Source of the DNA: Bimastos eiseni
Lineage: Eukaryota; Annelida; Clitellata; Crassiclitellata; Lumbricidae
Length of the DNA stretch: 64,000 nt
Assembly: GCA_959347315.1 (NCBI GenBank)
Contig: OY365811.1
Coordinates: 39,921,715-39,985,714 of the forward strand
Reading direction: 5' to 3'
In this document: positions 35,873 to 47,830 of the stretch, piece after piece
Numbering within the stretch: the first letter of the stretch is position 1
Layout: every line of letters starts with the position of its first letter
Notes under the pieces: model-generated
Databases searched by the model: none
The model's input: only the letters and a program-made list of their open reading frames with translations
What the model was told of the DNA's origin: nothing
Position numbers and translations under genes: made by a program

Positions 35873-37846
35873 CAGCTCTCCGACTTGCTTATGGACCGTT
35901 GCGTTGGATTTTAAGAAGCCATTTGATATCAAAGACTGTTGGATTCAAGGTTCTGCTGCACAAGGAGTGTTGAACTGACCGAGTAGCTTCTCTCTTGTGT
36001 ACATGGAAGGGTTTTTGTGGTGTTTGTTTCACTGTATTAAATGACAGTCTGAGGTTGTTGCACTGGAAGAAATGCTGCAGGCTGGTTTTTTGTGAGCAAT
36101 AATCGGATTGAAGAACACAATAATCGAGGAGTCTACGGAGTTCGTTTGATGACTTTACTCGGACAGAGTGCGGTATTCTCTTTCGATGTTCGAATACATT
36201 GGAAATTGCTCATGTTGCTGATTTTATTGGTGCAGTGTTTTTGACATCGTTGACCCACGCAGCCAAGGGGTCAGACTGCATGGCTCGATGTATGTTTGGT
36301 ATTATGTAAAGAAGGGAAGGGTTTAGACTCACTTTGAAGATGTGGAAGGCTAGTGCAGAAACATAAGGAACTTTAAATGAGTTCGTTGACACAAGGCTTG
36401 GACATTGCCACGTGGCAATTTGGTAGCCTTATATCATGATAAGCATTGCATATGATAATGACTTATGTGTGTGGTAGTGTGTGCTCTTTGAACTTCTGTC
36501 AAATTGATGTTGCTCCTGTTTGGATAAATGTTAGTGAGATTGTGTTTATCTGTGAGTGAAGGATCGATTTCTATAGTGATGCTTGCGCTTGAGATGAATA
36601 AGAACGATTGGATACAAATGTAGTTAGTCATCAATTCGATAATTTTGCATGGCGTGCTCTTTGCTGCTATATGCACATTTATATAGTGCCTTTATAGAAG
36701 ATGATTAATACATTGCTTGCTTCATCCATGCATGTGATTATCTTTTCATGTCTGCAAAACATCCCAGTTGTGCTAAGCACTGACCATGTAACTAATCTTC
36801 ATAGTTGTGACTTGGTTTGAGTAAGGTTTAATGTCAGAGATCCATTCTAATACCATGCTTCACTGTGAAACAGACTCTGATATAGCTGTACACATCGATA
36901 CAGAAATGTATTCACGTATTGTTAACAACCCCCAAACATTACTTTGTTATATTATGGTTCTTGATATTGGCCTGCAGGACAGCGTTGCTGTGATTTTTGG
37001 CCTCGAATGGACTCGTTCTTGAGGAAATCTATAGGCTGATGAGAAGTTCCTTGGAAAGATTATTAGAATCCCCTATGCTCTTAACAAGACGTCTGCTTGT
37101 GCCATAGCCATATTGTGCTGTCTTGTATCATTTAGGCCACATTATTGTCTCACCAAATGTTGGTGGCATTTAGGACTTCTGCATGGAAATTTCCCAGTGG
37201 AGTGCTTCTAGGGTATGAAGTTCCTTAGACTGAGGCCCTGCCACCAGTAGAACCTGCTGGACGCCAGATGGCCTGGTATTCACCCATTCCATTACTTCAT
37301 AGAAGTTGCATGACTTTGCAGCCCAGAATATACTCGATCTCCTGTGCCTTAGACACTGCCACGAAAGGAGTAATTAATAAGAAGTTACTGGCGACTGGTA
37401 TTATTCCTCGGTTCTTTGAGCAGCCTCATTCCGTGCACGAGCTTTTGGTAGCAAATAATACGCGTGATTCATATGTATTTGCTACCAAAACTTGAACACG
37501 GAATTTTGAACTGAGTGCTGGTTACTAGGTATTACCTGTGTCAACTTGTTATCCTCGTGACTCGCTTCTTGCATCAAAATCAAGTTTATAGGTTCGTGTA
37601 CACCTCAATTTAATTGAATTGCTTGATCATTTCCAGTCGCTATTGTTTGCCTTCCAGTCTGTGTGTAATTGCAGCTGTAAACTTAATTATTGGTCACGCG
37701 TTCGTGAGGCCCAGCAAACAATAGTTGCTATTACTGGACTTGAATTGTGAGCCTTAGACACCGTCGCCGCGATTAAAGTTACTAATTACAATGGTTGCAT
37801 TAATTACCGTGTGAGTTACTAAGTTGCTGCGGTCGGTGTCTTGTAG
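35873..37846. other. Intron between E and F
   Basis: No finger-like frame. A decoy acceptor at 36976 (ttggcctgcag) opens 14 codons in phase 0 and then stops. Confidence 0.45.
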
Positions 37847-38200
37847 GATCTAGTCGGCCAGCCGTTCGTTGACTGGTCGTCCGAGGACCTGGGCGTCTTG
37901 TCGAGCGTGGCCGCCGCCTCGCTGGGCTGCGGCGGCGGGATGATGATGGTGCAGTGCCCGAAGTGCGAGAAGGTCTTTAGCACGGGAAGGCTGCTGCGAA
38001 GCCACATGACTCGCATACACAGCCGTCGGTTCGCGTACACTTGCACCCTGTGTCGTCAGGGAATGCACTCGAAGGACGACCTGAGGAGCCATCTAGTGTC
38101 GAAGCATAACATGATGAAGAACATTAGGTGTCCCCTCTGCACTAAGGAGTTCGGCTACAAGAGGGCGCTGCGTCGACACATGCTGGCCTACCACTCCTGA
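37847..38200 (+). CDS. Alternative terminal exon F, three zinc fingers
   Basis: The acceptor ggtgtcttgtag opens phase 0. The exon has 117 codons and ends TGA. Its linker is acidic and hydrophobic (DLVGQPFVDWSSEDLGV) and then Gly/Met-rich, unlike the basic linkers of A-C. Fingers lie at residues 37-58 (VFSTGRLLRSH), 66-87 (SKDDLRSH) and 95-116 (EFGYKRALRRH). Finger 3 has the Phe-Gly-Tyr signature shared by F-K, against Ser-Tyr in A-E. With G it forms group 2; both share the linker N-M-x-K-N-I-R-C between the last two fingers. Confidence 0.9.
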   Translation, partial: DLVGQPFVDWSSEDLGVLSSVAAASLGCGGGMMMVQCPKCEKVFSTGRLLRSHMTRIHSRRFAYTCTLCRQGMHSKDDLRSHLVSKHNMMKNIRCPLCTKEFGYKRALRRHMLAYHS

Positions 38201-38592
38201 GTCCCTCCTCCGTGCCAGACAGACTCTCTCCGTGTCTTTCCTTCCCTCTGTGTTTACATTCATGACGGTCGCTTAACGTGGACCCTGCAGCCTCCTTCTG
38301 ACAGACTGAGATGTATAAGACCACGTATCGTGTAACACTGCGGTGTACTTGTAAATGTACACTAAATGTACATCGAGGTCTTCTTGTAACAAATGTACAT
38401 CGGGGTCTTCTTGTAACGTGCTTCGTTATAAGACTATTTCTGATATGGAACATTTATCAACATTATTTATTCTTATTTACATGCTGTACACACATAATTA
38501 TTATAAGGATATTACAGCACACACAAACACCCACACATATATATGACATAGATAAAATATATAATATAATGTATATATTTATGTGTGTGTAT

Positions 38593-38596
<4 letters not shown>
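38201..38596. repeat. 3' flank of exon F with a short tandem duplication
   Basis: A 28-bp unit (tgtacatcg..gtcttcttgtaac) is repeated at 38363-38418. The remainder leads into TA-rich sequence. Confidence 0.5.

Positions 38597-38652
<56 letters not shown>
38597..38652. repeat. (TA)n microsatellite
   Basis: About 55 bp of alternating TA within a wider AT-rich region. Confidence 0.95.
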
Positions 38653-38653
<1 letters not shown>

Positions 38654-40364
38654 AATACATAAATATTTAAATACATAATGTGTTTATCACTTGTACTTGA
38701 TTGGTTATATAACCACATATACTTATTTTTACAATATTTGTAAGTCCTTGAATATATAACTATGTACTTTTATATATTAATAGACCTGTTACCTCTTATT
38801 AGCTGCAGTTGATTGTCTTGACTTTGCGGAACAATTAGTGAATGAGAGCCTGAAGGTATTCAGGTCATTTATAGGCATACGTCAATAATAAGGTCGATGT
38901 ATGAATATTCATGATTGCTTATGAATATTTATGTTTGTGGAGGATGAATGCATAATTGAACAAGTATAATTGATCGTGAACACAAGTTTTCTTTCAAAGC
39001 AAGTTTGAATCTTTGACACCTTTGCTTTCTTGACCTTTGTCATCTTCCCTGTTTTTTTCAAGACCCACTGTTAACTGAATGCTGAGAGGATAACAATAGG
39101 TGCTATATAAATGTTGATTCATATATATATATATATATATTTACATATATTATAAGTCCTTGAATATATAAGTATTATAATCAAGTATTCGGACATATCA
39201 AATATTGACAGCCACCTTTTATCAGCTGAAGTGTTTGTGAGTGTGGCCTATTGTGAATTTGCACTAATATTAACAGGCTTGTAATAAATAGTTCGCTACC
39301 TTACATTACTTAAAACCTTTATTTACCTTATGAATCTTCCCTTCAATACCTTACCATTATTGTGAGTTTGTACTACTATGGACATATAAGAAAATATGTG
39401 ATTACTTTGCCTTAGCTTACATTATTACTTTACATTTTCTTGCCTTACTTTACCAATAAAGATGAGGGGATCAGTGATGAGTTGACCTTAACTTTTTTTA
39501 CTCATTGTAAGATACTGCTCTCTACTTTACGTCGACAAACATATTCTTAATTCTTGCTTCTCTTTGCTTGTCTAACTTCAGCTTTCTTTGTTGTTTCTGG
39601 CCACAACATGGCTTGTGAATTTTGTTGAGATTAAGTTTCATTTGAAGCAAATTGTTTCATTTTTGTGCCGAATAAAGTTGTTCTTTGTTCAGTGAAATCA
39701 GTTAGATTAGTTATAACTACAAAGTTTGTGTTTTTGCTCAATCAACATCAGTCATTTTCATCATTAATCCAACATTTATCGAGTGCTATGCACTACAAAT
39801 CTGGTTTTAGAATGCAATACAATGCAACTGTATTTGAATAGCCATTCTGCAAGAGGCGAAATAGAAATTTACAGATACGATATGATTTGACATTATCCTT
39901 CTTCTAACATTCAGTTTTAAGTGATAAATTTACATGTGATGGTGCTAAGCAAATTATTTTAAGTGAAGGACTTGCTGATGGTCATGTCTACAATGACTCC
40001 TTTTGGAAAGGCTCAACCCCATTGTCCCTGTGTCACAAACTGAACTCTCTGACTACTCTAACTGCTTTACCTTACCAGAAAGGGCATTATGATTATCCAC
40101 AATCAGAAAGGGTACAAGAGTTGTCTTTTAAAGCACTAAGTGGGATCCTGAGTTTCCCAAGACTGCAGCTAATTATATTTCTGAGATGTCTACAGAGACA
40201 TTTAAAAATATCTCCAGACTTTTGTCCTTTTCAGTCTGTGAGAAATAAGCATTCAGCTGAGACTGCACTTGAGGGAGTTTAATGACCAGAACGTCTGTCT
40301 GCCTCTGTCTGTCTCTGGTCTGTCTATTCTGGATGGAAAGATAAGCATCTATATAAAGATGCTA

Positions 40365-40408
<44 letters not shown>

Positions 40409-42087
40409 GCATCTTTATATAGATGCTTATATATATATATATATATTAGATATATCTCTGTAACTCTCAGTGGGTGTCTTGAATGACCCTAGACTGCGTC
40501 AGTAGCCACCGAGCAATCGGCCTTTCGTTTGCCCCTATATAAATAGTCACTGAGGATGATTGATGGAGCGCAGATGTTTTCCGAAAAGGGTTGATCATTG
40601 AAGTAACTGTATTTGACGTTTGTTTCCTTAACGGTTTGTGAAACGATGATAGGAGAGTTATTGTTGCTTTTGTTGCTCTGTCAACAAGTTGCTTCATGGA
40701 GCAGCACATTCTATATCATCATCATCATCATCAGTTCCTGATGCCAGCCGTTTGGCGGCGATGGGTACGAATAGGTCATCCTCATTGTCCTCGGTCATTT
40801 GTCAAGTTCATTGCTCCCGTTAGTGTTGATCTAAATGGTGTTATCCATCCAGGGTAGTCTAGGTCTGCGTTTGTTTCTTTATCCCTCGAATTTTGTATGT
40901 GTACGATTTGGTCAACTGGCATTCTCTCTCTTTCTGCTGCACCACTTCGATTTTAAATTCCTTTCTGCTTTCTGTGTGTTTCAACGACTGGACTGGTTGA
41001 ATACTTTTGGCACTGCGAGTGATGTAACAGATAGATGTTGCATAATCTGTTGAATTAGACTTATGTATCGTCTGTATGGACATCCATTCTAACATGTAAA
41101 GGTAGTGAAGGATCTCAGCAGACGAGTTCATTGAAAACTGAGCAGGGTTCATACTATACAGTTGCTATTGGAAAAGTGTTTAGTTACATTATTGAACAGA
41201 AAGCTTGCAACAATCCTGCAGGATATAGACAATGTGGTTGTTATTCAGGTTCTACGTTTGTGAGTGTGTCGTGTTTAAGGGCAACCTATTTTCACAATAT
41301 CAGGTCAGCGACTTTTGTAAGTCACGGTGAGATGCTCCTGTGGAAGTGTGCCTGGTCTGTTGTACAATGGTTGCTGATTTTAGACCCCAAATAATGACCG
41401 AGGACAAGTTGTTAGTATTGCATACTTTCTGTGCCATCATGAAGCAGAGTTTGGTGTCAAGTTGTCAACTAAGGAAATTGAGCAAAAGAGAAGCGATGCA
41501 GTGACCACATGTCCAGTATCGTGGAAGTCGTCTGTTGCCGATTTAAGCGCCAAGGAGCAGTTATTGCATGTGTTTCCTATGGGACTTAACTTCTATGCTA
41601 CTCAGTACACTCATGTGTAACAGGCGAACTTGTCAGTTAGTCAGTATATGAAGCTTCAATATGACTGCTTGTTCAATTGAAATAGGCTTCTGTGCAATCT
41701 GTGGAAAGTGATCTTACACTGTCCGTGCCTCTTTTTTTGAAGACCACTTTGTTGATGCTGGTCTTTTGTTATTAGGTCGGGAGCACTCCGATATTGGAGT
41801 TTTCTTCAAAACGCATTATGTAAATAATCGCTTACGATTACGCTACCTGTAGAGTTGTTTTTGTTGATTTATCCTTTGCATTGATTCGGATCGTTATGAA
41901 TATATGACTGGGATCTTCCTCTGACGTCTTTTGACAACCCCTATGACGTGACCAGCACTCGTGAATAACCAGATTCACCACGCATCACTTTAGAACATCC
42001 CTTTAGAAGTTTGGATTTTTGCCGTGACCCTAGCTTAGGTCATCATCGTCCGCTCATTCTGATTCGATTCCGCTGGATGTCTTGCAG
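38653..42087. other. Intron between F and G
   Basis: No finger exon found. About 39640-39900 is similar to 58575-58820 (shared acaaagtttgtgtttttgctc-like and aatctggt phrases), pointing to an old duplication. A 90-bp palindrome lies at 40341-40430. Around 41688-41711 a frame reads FCAICGK and then stops, possibly a very degraded finger. Confidence 0.45.
40341..40430. repeat. Near-perfect 90-bp palindrome
   Basis: The arm starting ataagcatctatataaag and ending gatgctatat is mirrored by tagcatctttatatagatgcttat on the right, joined by (TA)n with a single tac interruption at the centre. It can form a cruciform or a long RNA hairpin. Confidence 0.9.
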
Positions 42088-42417
42088 ACTTTCGTCAGCG
42101 GTGCAACAGACCGCGACCAGCCACCGCATCACTTCGAATCGCATCCTCCATCGTCGTTCGTGACTCAGACGTCGATCGGTGACACCAATGCTGGCGACCA
42201 CTACGACGCCGAGAGGGATTGCGGCGCGCCGAGGTTTCATTTCAGATGCGTCCTCTGCGGCAAGTACATCACGAGCAAGGACGGACTGCGATGTCACATG
42301 GTGAACTGGCACAACATGCCGAAGAACATTCGATGCGAGTTCTGTCAGGAGACATTCGGGTATCGGCGCGCTCTTCGGAGGCACATCCTTGCATGTCACC
42401 CGAACACCGTCGACTGA
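42088..42417 (+). CDS. Alternative terminal exon G, two zinc fingers
   Basis: The acceptor gatgtcttgcag opens phase 0. The exon has 109 codons and ends TGA. A long linker (53 residues, His/Pro/Asp-rich) takes the place of finger 1. Fingers lie at residues 54-75 (CVLCGKYITSKDGLRCH) and 83-104 (CEFCQETFGYRRALRRH). They align with fingers 2 and 3 of F, so the first finger has been lost. AATAAA at 42783-42788 is about 365 bp after the stop. Confidence 0.88.
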   Translation, partial: TFVSGATDRDQPPHHFESHPPSSFVTQTSIGDTNAGDHYDAERDCGAPRFHFRCVLCGKYITSKDGLRCHMVNWHNMPKNIRCEFCQETFGYRRALRRHILACHPNTVD

Positions 42418-43019
42418 CCAGTATATGGATGACCCCGTTTGGTGCGACGCAGCCCTTGTGAATAGACTGGTGCCCTGCACGTAACTTTGAGCAAACATTT
42501 GGAGGCTACGGTTACTGGTCGATTCTTGTTGGAGAATGCACGTTTTGGAGTTTGAGGCTTCGATGGACTGAGACAGTGAGGTGTTTTCTTGTGTTGGTCG
42601 ATTTCGGAAGCGCTCTGTTGTGCCCCTCATTGCTTTGGATTTGATAATCGTCTGGTGTGGAATTCAGACGATTCTATGTTGGACAAGCTTCTTTAGTGAT
42701 GGAGGTCGATTCTTTTCAATGTGAAACAGTATTTGAAGTGACGATGTGTTGAAGATTGTACATGTTTCTCTGCGCTGTTTAAAATAAAGTATGGTTTTAA
42801 AGAGTGTTACATAAAGTTCTTGTTCCGTTTGGGTTAGAAGCTTTCATTGTGAGCTGAATAATTATTGTCCTTGGGTAGGTTTACATTCTTACTGAAATAT
42901 GTTGCTTTCTTTGTTGCAGTTCCCTGTTGTTCTGCCTTGATCATAACGCGTTTTTGTGAGTCTGTGCGACTTGTTGTTTGTTCAGCATAATGCTTGCATC
43001 GATCCATGCAGTTCTATTT

Positions 43020-43315
43020 GCTTACCTATCCTATATCTATTCGTACCTATTCTATATCTATTCGGGGCACCTATTCTACTTGTCTTTATGTGTCGCCTGT
43101 ATTTTTTTATTTGGATACCTACTCATTTCCTGTTTAGATATATACTCTATTTCTATTTTGATATAAGTTCTATTCTATCTCTCTTTGGTTTCAGGTTTTC
43201 TTCTGTTTCTATTCAGACATCTGCTCAGTTTCTATTTTTATATGTCGTCTCTTGGTGTTTGGTATTTAAAAAAATACCTATTCTATTTTTTTAGATTCCT
43301 ATTCTAGTTCTATTC
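43020..43315 (+). repeat. Pyrimidine-rich degenerate tandem repeat before exon H
   Basis: Degenerate units of about 20-25 bp based on tattctatttctattcgg fill the 300 bp before exon H. A shorter version (45925-46200) precedes exon I. On the transcript this is a long U/C-rich tract close to the acceptor. Confidence 0.75.
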
Positions 43316-43358
43316 TGGTACCCCACAATATTCGTTTCGTGCTGGTCATATGTTGCAG

Positions 43359-43661
43359 GGTCAGCCAATGCTTCAACGTTTCTGCTCTGGCGAAAGTTCT
43401 TTGAGGTGCTTTGCTTGTGGCCAATATTTCTCGAGCGTTTACAGCCTTCGACTTCATGAGTATCAGACGCATCAAAGGAACTACCCTTATGTATGTAGTA
43501 TCTGCGGAAAGGGAGTGAACAGAAAGGAGGACCTTCGAGGTCACATGGCAAACAGGCACAATAAGCCAAAGGACTTCCGCTGCATAATCTGTTCAAGGGA
43601 GTTCGGATATGAACGAAATTTGAAAAAACACATATCGAAGTTGCATAGAGCTATTCAATGA
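43359..43661 (+). CDS. Alternative terminal exon H, three zinc fingers
   Basis: The acceptor catatgttgcag opens phase 0 with GGT. The exon has 100 codons and ends TGA. A short linker (16 residues) leads to fingers at residues 17-38 (YFSSVYSLRLH), 46-67 (GVNRKEDLRGH) and 75-96 (EFGYERNLKKH), all C2H2. Exon I is a recent duplicate that differs at scattered residues, including finger 1 helix position 3 (Ser in H, Arg in I). ATTAAA at 43951-43956 is conserved at the same place after exon I, which supports it as the polyadenylation signal. Confidence 0.9.
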   Translation, partial: GQPMLQRFCSGESSLRCFACGQYFSSVYSLRLHEYQTHQRNYPYVCSICGKGVNRKEDLRGHMANRHNKPKDFRCIICSREFGYERNLKKHISKLHRAIQ

Positions 43662-44814
43662 CCAGTTCTCTCTGTTTGTTCATTCTGTTTGTTTGGATGT
43701 TTGTTCATTTTGTTTGTTCTTGATGGGTTTTAGGTAAGTTTGTTGCGAATATGCAGACGTTTTATTATAACCATTTTTAAGGTAGTCATCACAATCTGTA
43801 CCTTCACTGAATGGTTGTGTTGGGCTTTTAGATCGGTTTTACGGTGGATGTATTTGAGTTCTAGTTCGCATTTATGTCAGCATTTAGAATTCAATTCGTA
43901 GATTTCATTATTCTCCTTCTCTCAGAAATTGCTGCATCTGTTGAGACATTATTAAAGCATTGCTGTAAAAGTTCTGGATGTTGTCTTTAAGATTATTTCC
44001 TGGTCTCCTCATAGATTGGATGAATCTAGCCTAGAATCACAAAGATTTGATTCAGAAGAAATCCATTTTAGTGATTGAAAGCTCTGAAATTCTTAAGAGT
44101 TAATATGTGTTTTCCTAAGTAATCTTGCACTCAAATCTGAACAGTCGAGGTATGCTGATATATTTCTTTATTCACATCTTTCAAACTGAAATACTCTGTT
44201 CATGCTGTAATTTTCTTTCTTTTTTTTAATGCCGGAGATTTTCAATTTATTTCATGCCATGTGTAACAAAATTGGTCGTCTTATGCTATAATTATATGAC
44301 AATCTCCATCTTATGCTATGACCAGCCTTATCTTGCTTGACAAGAGCCATTTTATTCCATTTTATACTATAGGACAGAAGCCATCTTATGTGGTGAATGA
44401 CAAAGAGCCATCATATGCCATGAGTATCAGTGATTCTATACAATCAAGTTGTGGAAGTTTTGATGGCAATTGATTCAGAGGATGTTACCCCGCGGATAGC
44501 CTAAGGGTTCGCTCATCTTCTGTGCTTCGTAGTGTTGTTGTGAAGCTCTGTATTTGTCTGTTTAAGTTAATCTCATTAATGAGATGGGAAGATATGATAT
44601 AAAATGACCTGAAGACTCTAAAATTGAAAAATGAAGACACTCGGGACAGTCAAGTGGAGAAGGAGGATCCATGTGGCTGACCCCTACATTGTGAGGAATT
44701 TATTCGAGCCAGAGGGAGATATATTGATCGTCATATCGCTTATTATATAATTATTGATCAGTTGACTAACGTTTCTGGTCTTTGTATTGTTTTGCAATGT
44801 CCTATGACAAGAGT

Positions 44815-45180
44815 TGAGTTGGTGCAATGGTCATGTAGTTATTGTGCTGCACTGAGAATCTGGAGGTCAGAGGTTCAAGTTCCCTCCAGGGCAGGAATTT
44901 GTTTCAGGAGTGCAGCTCCACCTGCACCCCAGGCCAACTCTGCTAAGACGTACATGGATTCCACAACGGATGGGATGTGGATTAGAAGATGACACGGTGA
45001 GAGTGAGGACTGACCACCTGCCCTCATATGCCGAGGCTCAGAAAATGAAGACTCGAGCACTTTGTACCCTGGGCTGTCCCAGGGCTAGCTTTGGAGTCTT
45101 CATCTTCAGTTCCTCCTCCTCTTCCTTCTCCTCCATGCCTCCTCCACTCCATCTGCTCCTACTTCTCCTTTTATTAAGTT
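44815..45180 (+). mobile_element. tRNA-derived SINE-like element, copy 1
   Basis: The 5' part has an A-box-like tggtgcaatgg and a B-box-like ggttcaagttcc. The body (ctgccctcatatgccgaggc, ttcatcttcagttcctcctc) is shared with 47490-47830. Both copies occupy the same place in the segmental duplication, so the insertion predates it. Confidence 0.6.
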
Positions 45181-46241
45181 GAGTCTTGTCAGGTTTATCA
45201 ACGCCAATTCATTTATTCAGAGCGATTTCAGGTCTTAATTTGATCAATCACGAATTCATAAATGGTTCAGCTGTGAGTATGAATACTAGCTTTATCATTG
45301 CAGATAATAATCAGCTTATCAGAGAATTTCTGATTTGTATTTATCTAGTTTTATTAATCACTAGCGGTCTCTTGACAACCTTGTCTGGTGCGACGCAGCC
45401 CTGGCGAATGAGCTGGTGCCCTGTGCGTAACTTAACATTTGAAGGTTATGGTTACTGGTCGGTTCTTGTCAGTTAATGCACATTTTGGTGTTTTGGAGCT
45501 TGGGACGGACTAAGGCGGCCGTAAAGTGCAGGGTTGTTTTCTTGCATTGGTCGATTTCTGAAGCTCTCTGTTGTGCCCCATATTGTTTTGGATTTAATAT
45601 TTGTCTGGTGTGGAATTCAGACAATACTCTATTGGACGAGCTTTTTTAGTGATGGAGGTTGATTTTTTTCAATGCTGAGCAGCGTTGAAAGTGCAGCTTA
45701 AAATAAAGTATGGATTTAAAGAGTTGTTTCATTTGGGTTTTAAGTTTTCACAGCTAGTTGAATTGTCCTTGGTTTAGTTCTATTCTTGCTGATATGTGTT
45801 GCTATCTTTGTTGGGATTCCCAGTTATTCTGCCTTGGTCGTAACGCGTTTTTGAGAGGTCTGTGTGTTGTGATGTTTATTAAACATTATTGTACATGCTT
45901 GTATCGATCCATGCAGTTCTATTCACTTGCCGATCCTATATCTATTCGGGTGCCTATTCTATATCTATTCGGGCACCTGTTCTACTTGTCATTATGTGCC
46001 TCCTGTATTTGTTATTTGGATACTTACTCATTTCCTATTTAAATAATAAATATATACCCTAAAACATTTTGTATACATCGTCTGTCTTTGGTTTTCTTCG
46101 TTTTCTATTCAGACATGTACCCTATTTCTGTTTGGATACATGGTCTGTTGGTGTTTGAATACCTATTCTATTTTTAGATTCCTATTCTAGTTCTATTCTG
46201 GTACCCTTCAACATTCGTTTCGTGCTGGTCATATGTTGCAG

Positions 46242-46544
46242 GGTCAGCCAATGCTTCAACGTTTCTGCTCTGGGAAAAGTTCTTTGAGGTGCTTTGATTG
46301 TGGCCGATATTTCTCGAGCGTTTACAGACTTCGCCTTCATGAGAATCGGACGCATCAAAGGAACTACCCTTATGTATGTAGTATCTGCGGAAAGGGAGTG
46401 AACAACAAGGAGGACCTTCGAGGTCACATGGCAAGCAGGCACAATAAGCCAAAGGACTTCCGCTGCATAGTCTGTTCAAAGGAGTTCGGATATGAGCGAA
46501 CCTTGAAGAGACACACCTCGAAGTTGCATAGAGCTAGTCAATGA
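46242..46544 (+). CDS. Alternative terminal exon I, three zinc fingers
   Basis: The acceptor catatgttgcag opens phase 0. The exon has 100 codons and ends TGA. The architecture is the same as exon H: fingers at residues 17-38 (YFSSVYRLRLH), 46-67 (GVNNKEDLRGH) and 75-96 (EFGYERTLKRH). It remains fully open with all zinc ligands intact despite the recent duplication, which argues for selection on both copies. ATTAAA at 46841-46846. Confidence 0.9.
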   Translation, partial: GQPMLQRFCSGKSSLRCFDCGRYFSSVYRLRLHENRTHQRNYPYVCSICGKGVNNKEDLRGHMASRHNKPKDFRCIVCSKEFGYERTLKRHTSKLHRASQ

Positions 46545-47487
46545 CCAGTTCATTATGTTTGTTCAATTAGATTGTATGGTTGTTTGTATATTTTGTTTCT
46601 TCATGATGAGTTTTAGGTAAGTTTGTTGCGAATATGCAGACGGTTTATTTAAGCCTTTTTATAGACATACGCACAATCTGTACTTTTACTGAAAGGTTGT
46701 GTTGGGCTTTTAGACAAGTTTTCTGTGAATGTCTTCGAGTTCCGGTTCAATTTTCAGTCAACAATTGGAAAGAAATGCTTCAATTCGTAGATATAATTAT
46801 TCTCCTTTTATTCAGAGATTGCTGCATCTGTTGAGAGATTATTAAAGCATTCCTCTAAAAGTTCTAGATGCAGTCGTACACATTATCTTCCGATCTGCTC
46901 ATAGACTGGATGAACATAGACTAGAATCACAAAGATTTGGTCTAAGAGAAATTCATTTGAGTGATTAAAGGCTCTTGACAGTCTTAGAGTTAATGTGCGT
47001 TTTGCGAAGTAATCTCACTCTCGAATCTGCACAGTCTAGGTATACGGATACTTTTTACCATATTCCACCATGTCCTCCATGTCTTTTAAACTGAGAAATG
47101 CAGTTCAGTTTGTAATTTTCATGTTTTTTTTAACACCAAAGATTTTCTATCTATTTCATGTTATGGTGTAACAATAACCGCCTTATGCTACATATGACAA
47201 ATTCCATCTTATGCCATGACTTGTGCCATGAATGACTTATTCCATATTATACCACCTTATTGAAACCACCTTATGCAATGAATGACAAAGAGCCATCGAA
47301 TGCCATGAATATCAATAGTGATTCTATGCCATAAAGTTGTGGAAGTTTTTTTTGCAATTGAGTCGGAGTATGTTACCATATGCAGGGTGGATGTTGGATT
47401 GGTATTGCTATTTGGAATCATGTGACCCCATGTTGACCTTCTGCATCAGAATGTTAATTTGTGGCAAGATACTGCTTATATGGGGTG

Positions 47488-47830
47488 TTCAATAGTCTAG
47501 TGGTTAACATTCTGGACTATCAGACGAGAGGTCGAGATTCAAATCTTATATTAGGGCAGGATTTGGTTCCTGATTTCTCTTCCACCTGTGACCATAGCTT
47601 ACTCAAGCATAATGAGTACACTGACTGCACACTTTGGGTGAGAAGATGAAACGGTGAGAAAGAGGACTGACCACCTGCCCTCATATGCCGAGGCTAAGAA
47701 AATGAAGATTCGAGCACTTTGTACTCTGGGCTGTCCCAGGGCTAGCTTTGGGGTCTTCATCTTCAGTTCCTCCTGCTCTTCCTTCTCCTCCATGCCTCCT
47801 CCACTCCACCCACTCCTACTTCTCCCTTTA
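47488..47830 (+). mobile_element. tRNA-derived SINE-like element, copy 2
   Basis: Here the polymerase III promoter is clear: A box tagtctagtgg (47493-47503) and B box gattcaaatct (47536-47546), 33 bp apart as in tRNA genes. The body after about 47640 matches copy 1. The heads of the two copies differ more than the bodies. Confidence 0.65.

Larger units (their letters stand above)
42427..45360. repeat. Tandem segmental duplication, copy 1 (contains exon H)
   Basis: The segment begins just after the stop of exon G (ggtgcgacgcagccc at about 42441) and ends ttttattaatca at 45360. It parallels 45373-48017 along its whole length: 3' sequence with aaaataaagtatgg, a pyrimidine-rich tandem repeat, exon H, ATTAAA, and a SINE. 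It is about 2.9 kb against 2.65 kb for copy 2, because of indels. Confidence 0.88.

Noticed and set aside
41131..41394. 87-codon frame with several Cys and His
   Set aside because: Spacing does not fit C2H2 fingers and the acceptor-like tgcag at 41221 gives another frame.
41688..41711. FCAICGK then stop, resembling the start of finger 2
   Set aside because: Only seven residues match, with no supporting finger upstream or downstream; chance cannot be excluded.
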